Origin: CAVYUC01 sp963783085
GTDB taxonomy: Bacteria > Bacteroidota > Bacteroidia > Bacteroidales > Prolixibacteraceae
DNA length: 64,000 nt
NCBI GenBank assembly: GCA_963783085.1
Contig: CAWAMJ010000022.1
Location: forward strand, 29,206 to 93,205
Direction: 5' to 3'
Below are positions 1-7,835 of the stretch, piece by piece. How positions within the stretch are numbered: the first letter of the stretch is position 1; every line of letters starts with the position of its first letter. The notes beneath the pieces were generated by a model, which saw nothing but the letters and a program-made list of their open reading frames with translations, was not told the DNA's origin and did not search any database. Made by a program: the position numbers and the translations under genes.

Positions 1-340
1 TTTTCTCTACATAATTTTCTACCTTTTCAATTTTAGGCTGAAGTTTTTCCTTGTATTTAGGCCAATCGGCGGTAATGTTCTGAATTTGACTGGCAACAAT
101 AAAAAACAAACCGATACAAAGTCCCAGCAAAAGCAAATCCGACAGCAAAACAGCCAGACCGCGCGAAACTCCCCAATCGGTAAGTTTTCCCACAACCGGC
201 AGTAAAATCATTGCCAGTAAAGCGGCTGTTGCAAAAGGAATAAGAAAGTTTCCAGCCTTTATTAAACCGAAAATAAGTAAAACAATTCCGGTAATAATTA
301 ACGGTATATAAATGATTAGTTCCCTGACCTGTTTGTTCAT
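1..340 (-). CDS. AI-2E/PerM family transporter, N-terminal part
   Basis: An open frame on the reverse strand starts at an ATG at 340 and runs off the left edge, giving the first 113 residues. Residues about 7-26, 31-51 and 63-85 are hydrophobic segments, followed by a charged stretch (QIQNITADWPKYKEKL) that is clearly extramembrane. This two-helix hairpin, third helix, then amphipathic region is the usual start of the AI-2E/PerM family, whose members are about 350 residues long with around eight membrane segments and export small molecules or act as ion antiporters. The substrate cannot be told from the sequence. The gene is cut by the window edge, so nothing can be said about its catalytic core or its operon partners. 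Confidence 0.7.
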   Translation of the reverse strand, partial: MNKQVRELIIYIPLIITGIVLLIFGLIKAGNFLIPFATAALLAMILLPVVGKLTDWGVSRGLAVLLSDLLLLGLCIGLFFIVASQIQNITADWPKYKEKLQPKIEKVENYVEK

Positions 341-498
341 ACCGGATGCAAAGAAAACTTTGTGCCAAATCAATAGTTTTTCAATGGTTTCGTAAAGCTG
401 AAGCTTGCGCTGTATTTTATTTATACTGCAAAACCTGCTGAATCTTTAAAAATAAAAAACAAAAAATGAACAAAACGATTGTTTCGGACGGGGTTAAG

Positions 499-532
499 TT
501 GTGGATTTCCTGAATCTTAATGGGTAAATTTG
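499..532 (+). promoter_or_regulatory. Possible Bacteroidota promoter, and content of the 341-705 gap
   Basis: The 365 bases between the divergent AI-2E gene and the next start hold no convincing gene. A TAAATTTG box at 525-532 fits the Bacteroidota -7 consensus TAnnTTTG, and TTG lies at 499-501, but the 23-base gap is long. GTGGA (501-505) and TCCAC (533-537) form an inverted repeat around this box, which could be an operator. Weak evidence. Confidence 0.3.
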
Positions 533-705
533 TCCACAGTTTTTTTTCAAAACCAACTGCGAAAAGCAAGGCAAAAATACTTCCGGCCGAAATTCTCCTT
601 TAGTTGTTTGCATATCCTGGCCGATTTCAGTTTTTATCATTTATAACCGGGTTTGTGGCTTTAATTTTGCCGGTTTGGCAGAAACATGTCATAAAAGAAC
701 TGGTT

Positions 706-2058
706 ATGATGAACAACAACATCGAAGAACAATCGAAAATTAGCGAACAATTTGCTCATCACCGAAAATTTCTGTGGGCCTACTATTCGGTAATTATTTT
801 GGGATTATGGTTAATGACCGGAGTTCAACCGATGGGATACGAAGTAAAAGGTATGATCATCAGCGATTTGATTAGCGGCTTTTTGCTGATTGTTTTTGGT
901 CTGCTGTCGTTAAACCCGGCCCGAATTTGGGCGCAATGGGCTGCGGGTTTCCTGGGAGGCTGGATTTGCATGGCGCCGTTAATTTTTTCTGCAAATACAG
1001 CGGTTGCGTATACCACCGACACCTTAATCGGGACGCTTGTGATGCTGTTTGTGCTGGTAATTCCGAATGTTCCGGGAATCGTAAAAATCAGGCAGAAAGG
1101 CGCAAATGTCCCGGAAGGCTGGACGTACAATCCTTCATCGTGGCCCGAGCGGATTCCCGTGGTTGTTTTGGGATGGCTCGGTTTTTTTACGGCGCGTTAC
1201 CTGGCTGGCTATCAGCTCGGTTATTCCGATGATATCTGGGACCCGCTTTTTGGCGACGGAACCAAACAAATCCTGACGTCAAAAGTCTCTGAATCATTTC
1301 CGGTCTCCGATGCGGGGTTGGGTGCATTTGCCTATATTCTTGATGTGGTAACCGGCTTGGCCGGACGAACTGCCCGCTGGCGAACAATGCCCTGGATTGT
1401 GCTGATTTTTGGTATCCTGGTTATTCCGCTGGGTATTGTCAGCCTTACACTGGTTATACTTCAACCGGTTGTAGTAGGCGCCTGGTGCACTGCCTGCCTG
1501 CTCTCCGCATTAATTACCGTGGGAATGATCCCATTCACTTTCGACGAGGTGCTGGCTTCCGTTCAGTTTATCAGGAGAAAAAAGAAAGAAGGAGCCAGCG
1601 TGTGGCATTTGTTTTGGTTTGGCGGCAGTTACGATGGCGGAGAAGTGAAACAATATTCAGAACCCGGAAATGAACAATTAAAAGGCAATATAAAATCACT
1701 GTGGGCCGATTTAAAATTACGGCCCTGGAACCTTATTGTTTCAGTATTCGTCGGTGTTTGGTTCATGGTTTCCCCTACGGTTTTAGGATACGAAGGAAAA
1801 CTTGCCGACAGCAATCATTTGGTAGGCGCGGTTGTCATTACTTTCGCCATAATTTCAATGTCGGAAGTGGCTCGTTCGCTTCGGTTTGTAAATATTTTAC
1901 TTGGGTTATGGCTGGCCACCAGCATCTGGATTTTTGACAATCCGGGCGGAATCGCATTGTGGAGCCAACTGGCTTTAGCCGTGGTTCTTATTTTGATCAG
2001 TTTCCGGAAAGGCGTAATTGAAGAAAAGCACGGCGGTTTTAATAAATACATCAAATAG
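706..2058 (+). CDS. Multispanning membrane protein with CxxC motif and SPW-like segments
   Basis: About 450 residues and strongly hydrophobic, with ten or more probable membrane segments. Two parts resemble the SPW repeat: one near residues 35-130 and one near 355-430 (LRPWNLIVSVFVGVWFMVSP). The middle third carries GAWCTACLLSA, a CxxC at the edge of a helix like that of the vitamin K epoxide reductase (VKOR) family, which recycles disulfide-bond catalysts. The start is placed at the double ATG at 706/709 because the upstream 34 codons (from 604) are atypical and the likely promoter lies just before them. The next gene, dusB, follows after about 90 bases. Function is unproven. A thiol-redox role is inferred only from the CxxC, and no thioredoxin domain is present. 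Confidence 0.6.
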   Translation: MMNNNIEEQSKISEQFAHHRKFLWAYYSVIILGLWLMTGVQPMGYEVKGMIISDLISGFLLIVFGLLSLNPARIWAQWAAGFLGGWICMAPLIFSANTAVAYTTDTLIGTLVMLFVLVIPNVPGIVKIRQKGANVPEGWTYNPSSWPERIPVVVLGWLGFFTARYLAGYQLGYSDDIWDPLFGDGTKQILTSKVSESFPVSDAGLGAFAYILDVVTGLAGRTARWRTMPWIVLIFGILVIPLGIVSLTLVILQPVVVGAWCTACLLSALITVGMIPFTFDEVLASVQFIRRKKKEGASVWHLFWFGGSYDGGEVKQYSEPGNEQLKGNIKSLWADLKLRPWNLIVSVFVGVWFMVSPTVLGYEGKLADSNHLVGAVVITFAIISMSEVARSLRFVNILLGLWLATSIWIFDNPGGIALWSQLALAVVLILISFRKGVIEEKHGGFNKYIK

Positions 2059-2126
2059 TTTCCCGGTTTGCACCCCGGGAATAAATTTAAAGAATATCCG
2101 TTTTCTTTCTGTTTACGATGAATGGT

Positions 2127-2134
2127 TAAATTTG
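2127..2134 (+). promoter_or_regulatory. Probable -7 box for dusB
   Basis: TAAATTTG matches TAnnTTTG exactly. It lies inside the longest possible reading frame, which begins at 2122, so transcription would start near 2141. That supports a start at the ATG pair at 2149/2152. No clear TTTG -33 element was seen. Confidence 0.35.
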
Positions 2135-2151
2135 CCGCACAAAGATTGATG

Positions 2152-3156
2152 ATGAAAATAGGGAATCTTGAACTGAAAGAAACGCCGCTTTTTCTTGCGC
2201 CCATGGAGGACGTTACTTATAAATCATTCCGGTGGATGTGTAAAAAATTCGGCGCCGATGTAATGTACACTGAATTTGTGTCGTCGGAAGCGCTGGTTCG
2301 AAATATTGAAAAAACCCGGCAGAAAATGAAGCTTTTCGATTTCGACCGGCCGGTGGCAATTCAAATTTACGGACATAACATCGATTCAATGGTGCGTGCG
2401 GCGCAGGTGGCCGAAGAGGCTAATCCCGATTTTCTCGACATCAATTTTGGCTGCCCCATGAAAAAAATTATCAGGCACGGCGCCGGTGCTGCTTTAATGA
2501 AAGATTTGCCCAAAATGCAAAAAATGGCTGCTGAAGTTGTAAAAGCGGTGCGTGTGCCTGTAACTGCCAAAACCCGGCTCGGATGGTCAGATGCAGACAA
2601 ATCTGTGATGGAAGCAGCGCTCCGGTTGCAGGATGCCGGTGTTCAGGCGCTTGCCATTCATGGCCGGACCCGCGGGCAATTGTATTCAGGCGAAGCTGAC
2701 TGGACTCTGATTGGCGAAGTAAAAAACAACCCGAAAATTACCATCCCAATCATCGGAAACGGCGATATTGACAGCGCTGAAAGAGCAAAACTAATGTTGC
2801 AGCAAACCGGTGTGGATGCATTGATGATTGGTCGCGCGGCAATAGGGCGGCCCTGGATTTTTAAAGAAGTGAAGGATTACCTGAAAAATGAAAAGCTGAA
2901 CCCGCCGCCAACGGTTGTCGAGGTGGTGGACGTATTGAAAGAACAAATTCAAATGAACCTGGAGTGGCGCGATAATGAACGGATCGGAATTTTGATGATG
3001 CGGCGGCATTTCGCCAAATATTTTCCCGGATTATCGAATTTCAGAGAATTGAAAATCAGGCTTCTTCGTGCCGAAACTAACTCCGAGGTAAACGAAATAC
3101 TGGAAACAATCGTTAACGTATACGGAGATCTGCATTTGTGTTACTCCAAAATATGA
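2152..3156 (+). CDS. dusB: tRNA-dihydrouridine synthase, DusB-like
   Basis: This flavin enzyme reduces specific uridines in the tRNA D-loop with NADPH. The product is 334 residues from the ATG at 2152, a normal length. The N-terminal FMN barrel shows LAPMEDVTYKSFRWMCKKFG, the family's first FMN-contact segment, then DINFGCPMKKIIRHGAGAAL with the catalytic Cys at about residue 101, then TAKTRLGW, AIHGRTRGQLYSGEADW and IGNGDIDS. DALMIGRAAIGRPWIF is the phosphate-binding end of the barrel, and an all-helical tail follows, as in the family. The next gene starts at an ATG overlapping this stop codon (ATGA at 3153-3156), so the two are cotranscribed. Which tRNA position is modified cannot be seen. 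Confidence 0.93.
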   Translation: MKIGNLELKETPLFLAPMEDVTYKSFRWMCKKFGADVMYTEFVSSEALVRNIEKTRQKMKLFDFDRPVAIQIYGHNIDSMVRAAQVAEEANPDFLDINFGCPMKKIIRHGAGAALMKDLPKMQKMAAEVVKAVRVPVTAKTRLGWSDADKSVMEAALRLQDAGVQALAIHGRTRGQLYSGEADWTLIGEVKNNPKITIPIIGNGDIDSAERAKLMLQQTGVDALMIGRAAIGRPWIFKEVKDYLKNEKLNPPPTVVEVVDVLKEQIQMNLEWRDNERIGILMMRRHFAKYFPGLSNFRELKIRLLRAETNSEVNEILETIVNVYGDLHLCYSKI

Positions 3157-3542
3157 TACCAATGGAAAATCAATTTGCAAAGATTTATTCTGAAGAGTCC
3201 CTGTGGAAAAAACTAACGCAGTTTTCGAAATCGGCCGGAGTTACTGTTGTTTACGCTGCGCTGCTGCTGTATTACATGATGAAGGACAAAAACGTGGGGC
3301 TAAAATCGAAAGTGACCATTGCCGCCGCTTTGGGTTATTTCATTTTACCCACGGATGCTATTTTCGATTTAACGCCGCTTATCGGTTATTCCGATGATTT
3401 GGGCGTTCTCCTTTTTGCACTTGGCCAGATTTCTTCGAATATTACCCCCGATATTAAAGAAAAAGCCCGGCTGAAATTGAGCGAGTGGTTTGGTGAAATA
3501 AGCGAAGAGGAACTTAAATCGCTCGAAGAAAAAATAATATAA
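3153..3542 (+). CDS. DUF1232 (YkvA-like) small membrane protein
   Basis: 129 residues from the ATG that overlaps the dusB stop; a second ATG at 3162 is also possible. The middle carries the DUF1232 pattern KSKVTIAAALGYFILPTDAI followed by DLTPLIGYSDDLGVLLFAL. The helix, LPxD turn and DD-containing helix are the family signature. An extra hydrophobic segment (residues about 25-45) precedes it, and a charged helical tail rich in Glu and Lys follows. No biochemical function is established for the family. The overlap with dusB suggests only cotranscription, since this pairing gives no mechanistic hint. Codon use looks like its neighbours. Confidence 0.75.
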   Translation: MIPMENQFAKIYSEESLWKKLTQFSKSAGVTVVYAALLLYYMMKDKNVGLKSKVTIAAALGYFILPTDAIFDLTPLIGYSDDLGVLLFALGQISSNITPDIKEKARLKLSEWFGEISEEELKSLEEKII

Positions 3543-3661
3543 ATCTGAATATCCTGAAATGTTGATAATCAGATAAAAAGGTCATAAATTATTTTTATGG
3601 CACCTTTTTTGAGTATTAAAAATACAGGTTAAAAAGACAATGATGAACATTGCGAAATATC

Positions 3662-3754
3662 ATGATGAATCTTTTTGATTTGGCAATTAACCGTCGCAAG
3701 ACGGAAATGTTTTCTGTTTTTACCGAAGAAGATACTTCGGAGCTGTTTGTTTGA
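3662..3754 (+). CDS. Possible 30-residue small protein before a terminator
   Basis: A short frame with a double ATG (3662 and 3665) encodes 30 residues beginning MMNLFDLAINRRKTEMF and ends at a TGA touching the terminator at 3755. The start looks like the N-terminus of a nitroreductase (NLxxLAxxRR), so it may be a remnant. A perfect 6-base hairpin, CCGAAG (3723-3728) with CTTCGG (3735-3740), lies in its last codons. There is no homology evidence beyond this, and a leader transcript is an alternative. Confidence 0.25.
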   Translation: MMNLFDLAINRRKTEMFSVFTEEDTSELFV

Positions 3755-3788
3755 ATAGCCGGTTGTTTTAGCCGGCTATTTTTTTTAT
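3755..3788 (+). terminator. Rho-independent terminator
   Basis: The arms ATAGCCGG and CCGGCTAT (3756-3763 and 3771-3779 region) form a GC-rich hairpin followed directly by a run of seven or more T. It ends the dusB transcript before the TauE gene at 3811. Confidence 0.85.
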
Positions 3789-3810
3789 TTTAGCCTCCAA
3801 ATCCTGTTAA

Positions 3811-4557
3811 ATGCCTGAATTTGATTTTTCCATTTTGCAGTGGCTTTTACTGGGCTTGTGCGCCATGTTTGTTGGAATGTCGAAGGTTGGCGTTCCCGGC
3901 GTTTCCATGATTGTTGTACCGGTACTCGCCATTATTTTTGGCGGAAAAGCATCTACCGGAATTCTACTTCCAATGCTCATGATGGCCGATTTTTTTGGAG
4001 TTGGATATTATCATCGCCACGCGGAATGGAAATACCTGGTAAAATTGCTGCCGTGGGCATTTGCCGGAGTGGGCATTGCACTTTGGGTTGGCGAGGTAGT
4101 GAATGATGAGTGGTTTAAAAATATCATTGCAATCCTCGTTTTTGTATGCATTGGTTTGATGCTTTGGAAAGACCGTCAGAAAAATCGAAACCTTTTTCCC
4201 GATACCTGGTGGTTTGCGGCTTCCATGGGTGTTTTGGGCGGCTTTGCCACCATGATTGGAAATGTGGCAGGTCCAATTTTTGCCATTTATTTACTCGCAA
4301 TGCACCTGCCGAAAAACAATTTTATCGGAACGGGCGCCTGGTTCTTTTTGATCATTAATTTCTCGAAATTCCCGTTACACGTTCTTATCTGGAAAACCAT
4401 CGACTGGCACACATTAAAGCTCGATTTTATGCTGTTGCCGGGAATTGCCGCAGGGGCTTTCCTGGGAGTCTGGCTGGTGAAAAAAATTCCGGATAAAACA
4501 TACCGGGCCTTTGTTATCGTTGTTACAGCATTGTCAGCATTTTTATTACTAATATGA
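3811..4557 (+). CDS. TauE/SafE family exporter
   Basis: 248 residues with about eight hydrophobic segments, the usual size of this family. Members export sulfite, sulfoacetate or other organosulfur anions across the inner membrane, but substrate cannot be assigned from sequence. Two related halves are visible. The first begins LLGLCAMFVGMSKVGVPGVS, with the glycine- and proline-rich loop typical of the family, and the second has GVLGGFATMIGNVAGPIFAIYLL, the equivalent loop in repeat two. The gene follows a strong terminator by about 20 bases, so its promoter must lie within or before that hairpin. Its stop overlaps the start of the methyltransferase (ATGA at 4554-4557), which indicates translational coupling. 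Confidence 0.88.
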   Translation: MPEFDFSILQWLLLGLCAMFVGMSKVGVPGVSMIVVPVLAIIFGGKASTGILLPMLMMADFFGVGYYHRHAEWKYLVKLLPWAFAGVGIALWVGEVVNDEWFKNIIAILVFVCIGLMLWKDRQKNRNLFPDTWWFAASMGVLGGFATMIGNVAGPIFAIYLLAMHLPKNNFIGTGAWFFLIINFSKFPLHVLIWKTIDWHTLKLDFMLLPGIAAGAFLGVWLVKKIPDKTYRAFVIVVTALSAFLLLI

Positions 4558-5258
4558 AACAGTTAATCGAATTTTTCCGTGATAAACAAGCGAATGCCGT
4601 GTTGGATGTCGGCACCGGGACCGGCAGTTTTCTGGAGGTGTTAAGGCAGGTTTTTCCGGGGGCAGCGTTTACTGGTGTTGACCCGGATTCTGCTTCGCTG
4701 GAGGAAGCCGTGAAAAATTATCCCGACGTCAGTTTTCGGGAAATGACCGCGGGGAATCTCGGTTTTCCGGTTAATTCTTTCGATGCCGCGGCAATTTCCA
4801 TGGCGCTTCATCATTTACCTGATATTTCAAAATCGCTGGCCGAAATGCGGCGGGTGGTAAAACCGAATGGCTGGATTATCGTTAATGAACCATTTAGCGA
4901 CAATCTGACTCCGGCGCAGGAATCCAATAAATTATACCACCACTTTAAAAGTACGATCGACAGGCTGCTTGGTGTTACCCACAACGAAACGTTCAAAAAG
5001 GAAGAAATCCTGCAAATGGTAAAAAATTCGGGCATTCAAATTCAATTGCATTTCGAATCCAAAAAAAGTAAAAACCTGGTGGCCGAGCCGAAAGGACTTG
5101 AATCGCGCATCGAAAGCATGAAAGGAATGCTCTTAAAAATTAAGGATTTCCCGGAATATGAAAAGTTGAAACCACAAATCGAACAATTTCAATCGCATGC
5201 ATTGAAATATGGGTTTGAAATGGCTACGAAAGTGGTAATTGCCGGTCAAAATAAATAA
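4554..5258 (+). CDS. Class I SAM-dependent methyltransferase
   Basis: 234 residues. VLDVGTGTGSFLEVL near residue 17 is motif I, the glycine-rich S-adenosylmethionine loop. FTGVDPDSASLEEA carries the acidic residue that binds the ribose, and DAAAISMALHHLPD is the motif IV/post-IV region seen in UbiE-like and Methyltransf_11 enzymes. VVKPNGWIIVNEPF is motif VI. The C-terminal 100 residues are helical and charged and probably bind the substrate, which is unknown. The frame starts inside the stop codon of the TauE exporter. It may act in an organosulfur or small-molecule context, but that is only inference from the neighbour. Confidence 0.85.
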   Translation: MKQLIEFFRDKQANAVLDVGTGTGSFLEVLRQVFPGAAFTGVDPDSASLEEAVKNYPDVSFREMTAGNLGFPVNSFDAAAISMALHHLPDISKSLAEMRRVVKPNGWIIVNEPFSDNLTPAQESNKLYHHFKSTIDRLLGVTHNETFKKEEILQMVKNSGIQIQLHFESKKSKNLVAEPKGLESRIESMKGMLLKIKDFPEYEKLKPQIEQFQSHALKYGFEMATKVVIAGQNK

Positions 5259-5337
5259 TTTTTTTTTGAATTAGACGTTTTATATATACCAAACAGAATT
5301 GGGCTAAAGTCCTGTTGTATAGCAACTCAACTACCGG

Positions 5338-5351
5338 TCAGCTTAAGCTGA
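5338..5351. repeat. 14-base perfect palindrome
   Basis: TCAGCTTAAGCTGA is a perfect palindrome that extends to ACCG...CGGT with one interruption on each side (5334-5355). It is close downstream of the methyltransferase and next to the larger inverted-repeat element. It may be a REP-type unit or a stem-loop end. Confidence 0.5.
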
Positions 5352-5408
5352 CGGTAATACAAAAATAGAACAGAATCGGTTTTGATTAGCTTCATTGCGG
5401 TTCACTTC

Positions 5409-5606
5409 ACAGGCTGTGTGAAAACAGGATAAGAAGTAATTAATTTTTGCACCGGGTTTTAACCCGGTGATTTCATGATGAATGAAATTAGGCTTTAGCC
5501 TTTAATTTTCAGTATTTTAACGGCTAAAGCCTGAACTTTGCCAATAAGTTTTTAACCACCGGGCTAAAGTCACGGTGTAAAAATTTGTATTCTTCACACA
5601 GCCTGT
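5409..5606. repeat. 198-base inverted-repeat (MITE/BIME-like) element
   Basis: ACAGGCTGTGTGAA (5409-5422) and its exact reverse complement TTCACACAGCCTGT (5593-5606) bound a non-coding segment. Inside it are a palindrome ACCGGGTT-TT-AACCCGGT (5451-5468), an 11-base inverted pair AGGCTTTAGCC/GGCTAAAGCCT (5490-5500 and 5522-5532) and a CACCG...CGGTG pair (5557-5577). It has no open frame. The nested palindromes suggest a mobilised non-autonomous element or a cluster of REP units. No target-site duplication was recognised. Confidence 0.5.
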
Positions 5607-6022
5607 TCAATGAGCAAATACTGTAATTCCCAGTAGAAAAGGGTTTTAACCATATTTTTTTATGCAAAAAAAGCTTATTGATTAAGAGCCTAATTCAATA
5701 ATTTTTTATCGGGCATTCCTGTTTGAAGAAGTTCCCCCAAAAAAATAATAAAGTTGAAATTTTCAATAATTTTTGCACTTTCATAAACTTTTTTCAATGT
5801 TTTTTTACCCGGATTAAGTTTTCACTTCGAACTATTCCCTAAAACTGTTGAATTATTAAACAACTGTTTAAATTTTAAACACCCACCCTTCTTGTTGATG
5901 TTCAGCAGGTTAAAATTATTTTCAACATTTGTGTAAATAATATCAACACTCCTTTCTGTTATTTTTTTCATCAGATTTAATGTAAATAACTACTTTTCAG
6001 CGCATTGCGTTTCGATTTTCCT
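5607..6022. other. AT-rich upstream region with four TGTTGA half-sites
   Basis: There is no gene in this stretch. TGTTGA occurs at 5846-5851 and 5893-5898, and its reverse complement TCAACA at 5922-5927 and 5943-5948, about 80-180 bases before the possible sigma-54 promoter. That is the right distance for an enhancer-binding regulator. The hexamer is short and the region is AT-rich, so chance is a real alternative. Confidence 0.25.
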
Positions 6023-6038
6023 TTGGTACCAAAGTTGG
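6023..6038 (+). promoter_or_regulatory. Possible sigma-54 (-24/-12) promoter of the GcvH-like/HybAB operon
   Basis: TTTGGTACCAAAGTTGG holds GG and GG with ten bases between them, against the consensus TTGGCAC-N5-TTGC where GG and GC are ten apart. It differs at the C of GGCAC and the C of TTGC. It lies about 60 bases before the ATG at 6099, and a sigma-54-activating regulator is encoded directly downstream of the operon. Confidence 0.35.
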
Positions 6039-6098
6039 TTTATAGATGTTAAAGTTCAAAAAAAACCATTTGTTTTTAAAAACTACAAAAGAAATGCA

Positions 6099-7751
6099 AT
6101 GAAAACGAACATTTTGTTACTTATTGGAATCATGTTGCTGATTAGTCATCAGTGGAAAGCAGCAGCCCAAACAGCAACTGACGGTGGGATTACATTATTG
6201 AGTCCGCCGGGGCTGCATTTGCTTTCCGAAACACTGGCAAGCGAATACACACTTTATAACTCCGGGGCAAAAATCAAGGTACAAATTGCTGATTTCGCAC
6301 AAGTTCCGGAAGATACCAATGTTCTTGGTATTGCGGCGGGAGGAACAGTTTCAGGTAGTGGCGACTGGGAATTACTGATTGGGCGGGAAGTGATCGTCCC
6401 GATTTTCAGTTCAAAAAATCCTTTCGTTGAATTGATTCAGAAAAAAGGAATTTCACCACAGAACCTGAATAAAGCGCTTAACAGCAGCAATCTGAAGGTG
6501 TGGGGGACGTTGCTCGGCGAAATTCAAAACGCTCCCCTCCACATATATATTGCTGATGAAGAAATCGTCCGGCAGTTGTCACAAAAATTTATTTCACACG
6601 GTTCTGCAGGCCCGGAAGTTGCTTATATTCCGGCAGGTAATATCGTTGAGGCGGTTAATAAGGATGTATATGCCATTGGGTTTTGCCGGCTGAACAGCAT
6701 CACCGGTTCCGGCACGGGCGTTGATCCGGGAATCAGCCTGATGCCCGTTGACAATAACAACAATGGCCGGCTCGATTACAACGAACAAATCTACAACGAT
6801 CCTGATATCCTGCGAAGGGGAGTTTGGATTGGGAAATATCCGCATGAACTGGTTTCAGGGATATACGCAGTTTCTGCAGGAAAACCTTCAGGTACTGAAA
6901 TTACCGCTTTTTTAAATTGGGTTCTTACAGAGGGGCAACATTATGTTGAATCGGGCGGATTTACTCAACTGGTTTACAACGAACGCCAGGCGAAGCTCGA
7001 TAAAATAACCGGTAATACTGAATTTTCGCTACCCAAAACGGAGACCGGTTTCAACCGAAGTCTGCTTTGGACCAGTTTATTCGTTGCGCTCGGATTATTT
7101 ATAATCCTGCTTGCTGCCGGCAGGTTTGGAAGAAAACGAAAATTAGCCCCTGTTTCATCATCGCATCCGAAATTGATGAACGAGGATTCGCTGATTTTTC
7201 CAAATGGTTTGTACTTCGATAAATCGCACACTTGGGTTTTTATGGAAAAGAACGGCCAGGTCCGGTTCGGAATTGATGACTTTTTGCCCAATATAACCGG
7301 GAAATATACACGGGTTTCGTTGAAGAACCCGGGAGATAAAGTGAAGCGCAAAGAACCAATCGTTACGTTAATCCGGAACGGGAAACAGATTAATATTCAC
7401 GCCCCTGTTTCAGGAACAATAAAAGATATTAATGAAATTCTGGTGACCAACCCGGACGAAATAAATAAATCGCCATACGGAGAAGGTTGGATTTATATGA
7501 TTGCACCTTCGAACTGGGAGCGCGAAATTAAATTCTTCAGCCTCGGCGGGAAATACCACATGTGGATTAAAAATGAATTTGTCCGGTTGAAAGATTTTCT
7601 GGCATGTTCGTTCAGCATAAAACACATGCCGGAAACCGGACTCGTTTTCCAGGAAGGCGGCGAATTGCCCCGTTTTGTACTTCAGGATATGGAACCTCAG
7701 CTGTGGGAGGATTTTCAAAACTATTTCATTGAAACTTCTGATATGTACTAA
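6099..7751 (+). CDS. PstS-like periplasmic domain fused through a membrane helix to a GcvH-like domain
   Basis: 550 residues in three parts. A signal peptide (residues 1-23, ending QWKAAA) leads to a phosphate-type periplasmic-binding domain, recognisable by WELLIGREVIVPIFSSKNPF and KGISPQNLNKAL. DNNNNGRLDYNE at 218-229 fits a calcium-binding EF-hand loop. A membrane helix at about 325-347 is followed by basic GRKRK, placing the rest in the cytoplasm. Residues about 370-475 resemble the glycine-cleavage H protein: SHTWVF, GIDDFLPNITG, PGDKVKRKEP, APVSG, and PYGEGWIYMIAP. A Gly-Lys (K429) sits at the hairpin tip seven residues before the Pro of APVSG. In GcvH the lipoyl lysine is eight before it, so lipoylation is possible but unproven. 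A C-terminal tail with RLKDF and FQEGGELP is shared with two other proteins of this operon. First gene of the operon. Confidence 0.75.
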   Translation: MKTNILLLIGIMLLISHQWKAAAQTATDGGITLLSPPGLHLLSETLASEYTLYNSGAKIKVQIADFAQVPEDTNVLGIAAGGTVSGSGDWELLIGREVIVPIFSSKNPFVELIQKKGISPQNLNKALNSSNLKVWGTLLGEIQNAPLHIYIADEEIVRQLSQKFISHGSAGPEVAYIPAGNIVEAVNKDVYAIGFCRLNSITGSGTGVDPGISLMPVDNNNNGRLDYNEQIYNDPDILRRGVWIGKYPHELVSGIYAVSAGKPSGTEITAFLNWVLTEGQHYVESGGFTQLVYNERQAKLDKITGNTEFSLPKTETGFNRSLLWTSLFVALGLFIILLAAGRFGRKRKLAPVSSSHPKLMNEDSLIFPNGLYFDKSHTWVFMEKNGQVRFGIDDFLPNITGKYTRVSLKNPGDKVKRKEPIVTLIRNGKQINIHAPVSGTIKDINEILVTNPDEINKSPYGEGWIYMIAPSNWEREIKFFSLGGKYHMWIKNEFVRLKDFLACSFSIKHMPETGLVFQEGGELPRFVLQDMEPQLWEDFQNYFIETSDMY

Positions 7752-7835
7752 GCTTGTTTTTAAGGAAATCAGCAACGGAAGCTGGTGGATGTATGGTTTG
7801 GCATAATCGATTTTAAATATAAATAATTACACGAA

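Noticed and set aside
57..368. 103-codon reverse frame at the left edge
   Set aside because: It lies in another frame of the AI-2E-type gene, is rich in Cys, Arg and aromatic residues in a random order, and has no family features.
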